DNA of 64,000 bases, taken from assembly GCF_030272615.1 (NCBI RefSeq), contig NC_081410.1:220835415-220899414 (forward strand), read 5' to 3'. Position 1 is the stretch's first letter. Each line of letters starts with the position of its first letter. The translations under genes and the position numbers were made by a program. Of the stretch, positions 57,217 through 64,000 are shown in pieces. A model generated the notes under the pieces. That model was not told the origin of the DNA and did not search any database. It saw only the letters and a list, made by a program, of their open reading frames with translations. This DNA is from Cryptomeria japonica. Taxonomy: Eukaryota; Streptophyta; Pinopsida; Cupressales; Cupressaceae.

Positions 57217-58932
57217 AATGAATCTGCTAGACTGTGGGAGAACATTTCAGATGAGCAGAAAAGGAGGACAATTCAAAGGTTGGTACAAACTCAATGATAA
57301 AATGAACTCATCCATGGTACAATATAAAGACACTCAAGAGAGACTGACTTAATTGTCGAGCATGCTGCATGCTAACACAAGTAAACAATAATGGCAACAA
57401 AGGAGGCAACATAAATCAACTCATCAACATTCAAATTCCAACCAGACGTATGTCTACAACAAGTTCAAGGCCAATAGTAACAACATTCCCATCTATAGGA
57501 GAACACCGAGAAGGCAATGAGCCCACAATTGATCTACAAGATCAATTTCGACAAGATTGGATTAAGGGAGGATTACAAAATGATATGCCTCTATGACTAC
57601 GTAGATCTAAGGATGAAGTACTTGCCTAAAAGAGATAGAGATCATCATCTTGACCCAAGGATAAGAAGTGGAAAGCTTGAACACTTAAATGAACAGAGGA
57701 TGAATGATTGTGATCCAAAAATTGCATCAAGAGTTTTACACATATACTCCTCACAACAAATGTCCATAGAAGCTTTGAAGGTTGTTACACTGAAGGTAGA
57801 AAGTGTAAGGAGTTTGACATCTGCAAATCGTGAAGCCTTAGAAAGAGTTAACTGATATACAATCATCTAGCATTACAAGAAGCAGAAAACCAAAAGCATT
57901 TCAAGGAACTAAAGATACAAGGAGAGGAAATAGTTTTTGACACCCCTAAAAGGATAGAACCCGTTGATTCTTCTTGTGTTTCTTCCATCACAAATAAATG
58001 GAGTACATGGATTCATGAGGAGGATTATGAGATTGCCCTCACTCCATCTCAAGGATCATATATGGAGGACAACTTATCTAGTAATTTTAGAAATCAAAAT
58101 AGCATTCATAATTCTCCTTCACCTCTTGAAGAGTATATGGCATCCACTAACAAGTCAGTGGTTGTGGATGAGAAGAGTAACATCTCTAATGACAGTGAAT
58201 CAGAAGTTACATCGTGTGTCCAATCTGATCTCCTTGAGGAAGATAAACAAAGAAATGTGACAGGTAAGATACCGAAAATAGTAAACAAGGACAGATCAGT
58301 AGCTCGAGATCATGAGACCCTAGACCAATATAAGCAAGAGTTGATATATGTTTCTGAAACTTTACAAACCGGAAATCAGGGAATAGCAACTAAACATTTC
58401 AGGGAACCAGAAGACCGAGGAGGAAATGATGAATTAAAAAACATAGATGAGGCCTATGACTTAAAACATTGTCCGACTGAAGTAATCAGTTAATGAAAGT
58501 TTGAAAATAGATAAGTCTAAGGATACAATTCAACTTGTGAATAATCCTTTTTTTGAGGTTGAATCTCATAGGACATATGATAATCCTCATTTCGAGCTAG
58601 ATAACAAATCTACTTTGGAACCATGTGATGAGATTGAAAACAAATCTTGGGATCCTGGTGCACTATCCATCAATAAAGAACTGAGACATAATACAAGCTG
58701 CAAAATAATTCCTTGTGATGTTACCATTAGCCACTCTCCAAGCCATCTACAAAAGGTTGCAATTCACAACCATACAATTCACTCTTTCACTCAACAATCA
58801 AATATTGGATGCTTAAGTTGGTTTGAGAGAAGCGACACTCCAATTATATCAATCTCTGCAACTCCTACACAAAAGAGTTATTGTTGCTATCGTTTTCCCG
58901 CAATGTGGCTGTTGACCCACTGCAATCATTAA
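57217..58932 (+). pseudogene. Decayed internal ORF region, possibly gag-derived
   Basis: Begins ESARLWENISDEQKRRTIQR with stops soon after. Longer open pieces are 58062-58493 (143 codons, acidic, Ser/Asn-rich) and 58501-58932 (143 codons). No capsid, CCHC or enzyme motif is recognised. Gag origin is inferred from position after the primer site only. Confidence 0.45.
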
Positions 58933-58951
58933 GGGAGCAAATCATGAATGA

Positions 58952-59117
58952 TCTGACCAATACAAATCAATTTTTCTCCATTGCAGTGAACAGTAATTTT
59001 TGTCAACATTCTAGGTCATTAGTAATTGCAAGAATCTGACCAATACAAATCAGTTTTTCTCCATTGCAGTGAACAGTGATTTTTGCCAACATTCTAGGTC
59101 ATTAGTAATTGCAAGAA
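58952..59117. repeat. 83-bp tandem duplication
   Basis: TCTGACCAATACAAATCA begins near 58952 and again at 59035; the two copies differ at a few bases. Confidence 0.85.
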
Positions 59118-59608
59118 TTTGGATTTTCCTCGACTTATTGAGGAAATTTGTTAAGGTCCTATGGTTGAACGAATCTCTTATGCAAACCAGGTTTGAATTA
59201 GGCAGCAGTATCCTCAGTATGGACATGAACAACAAATACTCATTAGGATTCAGTGGGAAGCAAATACGATATGAATGTGAGAATCAGGTTGAGGTAATTA
59301 GAGTAGCACAGTATCAATGCAATGTTACTCTCCTAAGGTTGATTTGGAATCCAGGAATTGTTTGGAGTTCAAAGCTTGTTAAAAATCAGAAAATCTATGA
59401 TGGATATTGTAAAAGGTTCGAGATCATCCAAAGATATTCCTCTAAAGAGTTTGTGCATCGTTGAAATGTTCTTCTTGTTGGTAATTTCCAGAAGATCATC
59501 CCTATTAGTGAACAACAACATCATGCTCTGAATGAAAACCTTGGGACCTTGGTATTGACTTGGCAATATAAGGATGCTTGTGGGCAAGCATTTTCAATGA
59601 GGGGAGAC

Positions 59609-60396
59609 AGATGTCCACATCCTCTACATAAAAAAACCTAGTATCAATCACATGTGTGATCAAGGTGTGGCAGACCTTGGACACTTCCAAGTAGTTAGCA
59701 AATACAATTAAGAGTGTAAATAGCAAATGAGTAGTTCAAACATTTAGATTGAGAGAAAGCTCCTTATATTATCTTTAATGATGAGACATGAACAAAGCCA
59801 TTTCAATAACATACTTGTTAAAAAAAGGTAGTGCTTATGTTCATGAGAAGATAGCACTTATATGCAGAGGTATACATATCATAGCCAATATTCATGATTT
59901 CGCTAAGCACGGAGAATTCTTATATGCACCGATCATTTATGAAGACAATTCATATTGATTTCCATATACCCAATTATGCAGAAACAACATATTATCCTCA
60001 TGATGGAATAAGGATCAGAAGATTGATGGTTATATTAATCATTAAGCAAATCCAATCAGCAAGTAATTAGTTAAGAGGCGGAATTGATCCTTAACAATGA
60101 ACAGCAATCTCCTTTATTGCATATTGATCATCTTACCATTGCATAATTCCCAAGGTTATATCAGAGACAGCAGATATATTAAATCCAATCAATCAAGTTA
60201 CTCTTTGCAGATTATATAATACTTGTATTATCATATATTGAGTATATGTTTCAAAATTGATATACTGTCATTCTATTAAATATTTATTATCAGCATTCAT
60301 AAGGATTTTGTGTTTTTAACAAGAAGAAGTCTCTTGCAATTGATTTTCGAGTTAATTGTCCCAAATTCTTAAGAACTAACATAAGGGGACATTACA
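59609..60396 (+). repeat. 3' LTR, internally deleted (788 bp)
   Basis: AGATGTCCACATCC...GGGGACATTACA. A deletion of about 390 bp joins AATGAACAGCAATC to the promoter-distal part. Confidence 0.88.
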
Positions 60397-60535
60397 CTTT
60401 TGATGCACTCCCCAAGTTCCTTCTGCCTCTACATCCAATGCCAAGCCCTCATCTCTAGATGCAAGCTTTGCTATCTTAGCAATTGAGTCTGATGATGTAT
60501 ACACCACATAAGCAAATATCTCTATTGGAAGCTTT

Positions 60536-60850
60536 TGAAAAATTAATTGCTCAAATAATCGAATCACTTTATTCATGAACATACAACGTATATATAGAGA
60601 ATTACATGATGGTGTTCTAAAAAGAACAAACCGTTTAACTGAAGCTAAAAAGCTAAATACGCTTAAAAAGCGAAAAAGCTAAAAACTAAAAAGCTAACTA
60701 CGCCTTCTAATAAAAGTAGTAGTTACACTAACCGAACTAAAAAAAGGCAACTAAGATGACCATTATAGAATAAATATAATATTATTTTAATACCCTCCCC
60801 AATGGTTATTGTACTCAATACCCTACAGAAGACACCGTAGGTCTTTTGAT
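60536..60850 (-). mobile_element. Copia 3' LTR stub
   Basis: LTR at 60536-60792 (TGAAAAATTAATTG...TTTTAATA), a diverged relative of the LTR at 920-1170, with polypurine tract at 60793-60802 (minus strand TTGGGGAGGG) and about 40 bp of internal end whose reading (LSTITIG) parallels the polyprotein C-terminus of the first copia. The rest of the element is missing. Confidence 0.75.
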
Positions 60851-61168
60851 CACAAATGCAAAGAACACTCTGTTGCTACAGAGACCATCCCAGGAGCTGC
60901 AGAATGTTAATGACCAAGAGTACCAGAAGCTATCCAACCTGATGTAATCCTCACTTGCGAATTATAGAACTGTCACATGCGAATTACTGAGCTTGAAACC
61001 ATGATTTTGAGGAAAACTCGACAAACCCTTCAAGTGGCTTTTTCATGAACTTAAAGAGATCCGGATTAACCAAAGAGCTCTGGGTAGCAAAATGGATTCT
61101 CTCCCTGCTGGTTCTTCTCTTGGTCCACACAATGAAGGGAATTGGATTGAGGCTGAGAAGAATTCGGC

Positions 61169-61173
61169 CATGG
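61169..61173. repeat. Target site duplication CATGG, left copy
   Basis: Matches 63195-63199. Confidence 0.85.
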
Positions 61174-62374
61174 TGTCATGTCCCCTCCTTGATCGTTAGA
61201 TACATCCTAAATGAAGTAATTATTATTATTAATTAATATAATAATAATAACGAATTTTATTTGGAATTTATTTATTTATTAAATATATTATTTAATTAAT
61301 ATATATTAATATTTATTACTAATAATATTCTTGAAATATTCAAATAAAAATAAATAATATAAATAAATAAATAAGTAACATTACATATCAGGTTATGGTG
61401 ATTTCCAGATTACAATGATCATGTCATATTAAATAAATTCAGTAATAAACTATAGTGATTAGCATAATGAGAATCATGTGAAAAGATACGATATTAATTG
61501 GAGAACACTAAAACAAAGGTATCGATAGTTATGTATGACCATAATCGGTGAATATCTTAAAGTCTAATAGTAAGTATAATAAATAGAATTGATGGCAAAC
61601 AAAACCATTAAAAAGAATTATCGATGGTTTATTAATATTAAAACCGATAGTCATATTAAAACAAGAGAATTAGGTATCGGTAATTAAAAGTAATAAAACA
61701 TGACCAATAGTTATCGAATTGGTATAATCAAGAGAGATGCACTTATAGTCACGACCTTTGGGTTTCAAAAAGATGTGACCTTTTCATGAATGGTTACATG
61801 AAAGATATATACGAAAATAGAATCAGGTGGAAAAGGAGTATGGTGTGTACGGAAAAAAAGAAAAAAGAAAAAAAATATAAACTTTCTCGCAGCATGGATC
61901 AGATCAGATCAGAACTGTTATGAATTTACAGGCAGTAACATCCCTGTTCTGGGTGGTATGCATGGGGGGATGTGTTTAGTAAGTATGCTTAATAAATGAG
62001 GCACATGAAACCCGATAATGTTGTATGCAGAATGTAATATTAATAATATTATCATAAACTACAAAGATACAAAGACTAAGGCATTCATACTAAACAATTT
62101 CATATACTGTTGCAGACCAGATCTGACGCAAATCAGATCTGTCTGCTACTAGAGTTACTAAGTGGAATAATGATAGTAAATGGGTAGGGAAAGTAATTTA
62201 TATTATAGGGAATATAATCTGATTTATTGACTAGTGACTTAGTAAATGGGTAGGAAAAGTAATTTATAGGGAATATAATCTGATTTATTTATTTTATATG
62301 TGTTTATACAAAGGTTGATTAGTCAACTAATATCTTATAAAGAACTATTCTGTAGTGAAACATATAGTGAACTT

Positions 62375-62520
62375 AAATATATATATGTATGTATGCGGTA
62401 TATATATATATATGTATGTATGCAATATATATATGTGTGTGTGTGTGTGTATGCAGTATATATGTATGTATGCAGGATATTGATATGTATGTAGGATCAT
62501 GTAAATGTAGGCTTAATTTA
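62375..62520. repeat. TATG/AT/GT compound microsatellite
   Basis: Blocks of TATATA, TATGTATG and GTGTGT with GCAG/GCGG interruptions, in a roughly 40-bp higher-order pattern. Confidence 0.9.
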
Positions 62521-62779
62521 TGGATTGAAAAATGATAATGAATTGTAGGATGTTATATGAATAATGTGGCTATATGATGGAGGCTATTGGGAGGAAATTT
62601 CCTCAGCCTAATTCAGGGATTATGATAATCCTTGGTAGGCAGTATATACTGAATATCTATATGCATATATATGGCTTGGTTGACTAAGTTCATCCAAGAA
62701 GAGGCGGATTTGGCCGGTCCCCTCTGAGGACTTGGATGATGGGATGCATCATCCAAGGCAAGGAATTGACATATGGTTT

Positions 62780-62985
62780 TCCTTGGATGGCTTGGGTGTA
62801 AGAGGTTACATCCAAGACAGGAATCGAATTAACCTTCGATATTCTGGATGGCTTGGGTGTAAGAGGTTACATCCAAGACAGGAATCGAATTAACCTTCGA
62901 TTTCTTGGATGGCTTGGGTGTAAGAAATTACATCCAAGACAGGAATCGAATTCACCTTCGATTTCCTGGATGGCTTGGAACCAAG
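62780..62985. repeat. 61-bp tandem repeat, about 3.4 copies
   Basis: Unit contains TGGATGGCTTGGGTGTAAG, TTACATCCAAGACAGG and AATCGAATTAACCTTCGAT. GGATG...CATCC inside each unit are inverted. Confidence 0.9.
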
Positions 62986-63194
62986 ATGGGTTCCAAGAAG
63001 GCGAGCTTCACAGCCGCCTAAGGACATATCTCCGTATGGCATTCGTATCCTTTTTATTACATAAGAATTGTGATTAATGTTAATTAAGTATTTTAAGGTT
63101 AAATTGCAAGTTAGATTAGTTATATATGTATATTTGTTGTATTCTAACAATCTGTTTTGCAGAACAGGGATCTCTAACTAGTAGGGACATTACA

Positions 63195-63199
63195 CATGG
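63195..63199. repeat. Target site duplication CATGG, right copy
   Basis: Matches 61169-61173. Confidence 0.85.
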
Positions 63200-63568
63200 A
63201 CTGTATCAAGAAAACAGGGGAAGGGGTTGACCAGCTGAAGATAAAACTAGAGGAACGCATCACCTGGGTTGAGGATGGCTACAAAAAAATCCAGGACACC
63301 CTCAAGACCATTATGGTTAGCAGTCATAAAATTGTTAAACAGTCTGCAATGGTTATGAATACCATGGTGAAAATTTTGGACCAACTGGATAAGGCTGTTG
63401 TTGTTATTGGTGAGGAAGTTGAGGTGGCTCAAAGTGGTGAAGGACTCGAGAGAACATGAAGAAAAAGGCGGCCTTTTAGAACTTGGATCATAACGCTATG
63501 CAGGCTGCTGTTGATACCGTGAATGCCCTAGAGGCTGAGGTCGCTGAGACCCTCAGAAGCCTAATGTA

Positions 63569-63860
63569 ATTGGGTTGTTTTCTGTTGCTGGTTCTTTCTA
63601 TGTCTAGGTTTGGTCTTTTTGCTGTCTTTTTGTGCCCGACTGAGCTTTTGCTGTCTCTTTGGTTGCTGTTTTTATGCCTAGCCTTGCAGCTCGTTTTGTT
63701 TTGGATGTTGCTTTCTGATTCTAATCCTTTTAGAATCATTTTGTAAAGGGTTTCGGGGCCCCTTCAAAACCTGCTTTTGCCTTAATCCAAAACAAACACG
63801 ATTTTGTCAAAAACCAAAAAAACTTTTGCAGATGAGCACTAAGCACTGTTTGCTATAGCA
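63569..63860 (+). other. T-rich non-coding segment, possibly LINE UTR
   Basis: Repeated CTTTTGCTGTCT-like words and TTTCGGGGCCCC in the style of plant LINE untranslated regions. No ORF. Confidence 0.35.
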
Positions 63861-63864
63861 ACTC

Positions 63865-64000
63865 CAAAACAAATTGCAAAATACCACGTTTGCAGAAGTT
63901 CGCCCCAACAAATCCAGGTGCGACCAAAACAGATTGCAAAATACCATAGTTGCAAATGTTTGTCCCAACAATGCTAGGTGCAACCGAAAACAAATTGCAA
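63865..64000. repeat. 60-bp tandem repeat running off the window
   Basis: CAAATTGCAAAATACCA... recurs after about 60 bp; two full copies and the start of a third (GCAAAATACCA, CCCCAACAA, AGGTGCRACC words). Confidence 0.85.

Larger units (their letters stand above)
56055..60396 (+). mobile_element. Non-autonomous LTR retrotransposon without recognised pol
   Basis: 5' LTR at 56055-57202, primer site at 57205-57216, internal region at 57217-59608, purine tract at 59600-59608, 3' LTR at 59609-60396. LTR ends are TGATGTCCCC and GGGGACATTACA. Flanks CTTTTTG (left) and CTTTTG (right) suggest a small T-rich duplication. No RT, integrase or knuckle motif is found, so it would need enzymes in trans. 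Confidence 0.85.
55908..60535 (-). pseudogene. Unidentified minus-strand ORF split by an LTR element
   Basis: Minus-strand frame from 60535 to 60397 (LPIEIFAYVVYTSSDSIAKI, LASRDEGLALDVEAEG), interrupted by the LTR element at 56055-60396, then from 56054 to a stop at 55908 (LTKGAASSFFQFHTLFKRM, YNLGSWLVQIIFK). Together about 95 codons with no stop. Upstream it is cut by a copia LTR at 60536. I do not recognise it; it could be a piece of a host gene or of an element. Confidence 0.4.
61174..63194 (+). mobile_element. Solo LTR (2.02 kb), same family as 24914-55615
   Basis: Starts TGTCATGTCCCCTCC, ends GTAGGGACATTACA, flanked by perfect CATGG duplications. There is no internal LTR boundary, primer site or coding region. 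It contains AT-rich sequence, (TATG)n/(GT)n at 62375-62520, and a 61-bp tandem repeat at 62780-62985. Confidence 0.85.
60851..63568 (+). pseudogene. Plus-strand coiled-coil ORF split by a solo LTR
   Basis: Upstream piece at 60851-61173 (MDSLPAGSSLGPHNEGNW, IEAEKNSAM at the end) and downstream piece from 63195 (DCIKKTGEGVDQLKIKLEER, ITWVEDGYKKIQDTLKTI, ending at 63457), then a shifted continuation (AAVDTVNALEAEVAETL) to 63568. Heptad-like hydrophobic spacing predicts a coiled coil. It may be LINE ORF1 or another element protein; I cannot tell. Confidence 0.45.

Noticed and set aside
62300-62494. 64-codon frame rich in Tyr, Ile and Cys
   Set aside because: It is a translation of TATG/GT microsatellite inside a solo LTR.
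1-64000. tRNA, rRNA or organelle genes
   Set aside because: No cloverleaf with intact A and B boxes and no rRNA-like stretch was noticed; primer sites only mimic tRNA ends. A tRNAscan or Rfam run would be decisive.

Overview
The window looks like intergenic or intronic nuclear DNA of a large, repeat-rich plant genome, most likely a gymnosperm such as a conifer. The organism is inferred from style only: very low gene density, old and heavily mutated retroelements, deep nesting, long LTRs and LINE remnants. No complete host gene is visible. The only host-gene hint is one orphan exon-like block at 24568-24698 (+). Nearly everything else is transposable elements in several layers.

Left part (1-12823): a degenerate minus-strand Ty3/gypsy element with a 4.06 kb LTR at 8760-12823, a degenerate primer-binding site, gag with zinc knuckles and a broken protease. 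The LTR carries about 29 copies of a short hairpin motif. A minus-strand Ty1/copia element (920-5481, 5-bp duplication CTAAT) sits inside the protease; its reverse transcriptase has an in-frame internal deletion. From 14698 to 17964 lies a plus-strand copia-type element with gag but no pol, followed by a hAT-like transposase pseudogene (18150-19115, -), a short 5'-truncated LINE with a perfect duplication (20540-20874), a LINE ORF2 remnant (23314-24240, -) and the orphan exon.

Central part (24914-55615): a Russian-doll insertion. A solo LTR (duplication GTTCA) was hit by a 5'-truncated LINE (16-bp duplication). The LINE was hit by a GACTCGG-rich element, which was hit by gypsy element A (29294-53519), and A was hit by a related gypsy element B (29741-39443) beside A's gag start. 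A also carries an unclassified 2.95 kb insertion (48748-51694). A and B share a tRNA-Asp-type primer site, gag with clustered CCHC knuckles, and pol in the order protease-RT-RNase H-integrase with no chromodomain seen. Both also have a third sense ORF downstream of integrase, with a conserved N-terminal domain, a variable Pro/Thr/acidic region and a C-terminal coiled coil. A additionally extends integrase by about 340 codons of unrecognised sequence. All copies are inactivated, largely by stop codons explainable as C-to-T changes.

Right part (55616-64000): a non-autonomous LTR element (56055-60396) splits an unidentified minus-strand ORF. Then come a copia 3'-LTR stub, a 2.0 kb solo LTR (61174-63194, duplication CATGG) that splits a plus-strand coiled-coil ORF, and a 60-bp tandem repeat at the window edge. 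Reading frames were joined mentally across insertions only to establish insertion order; no element appears functional.
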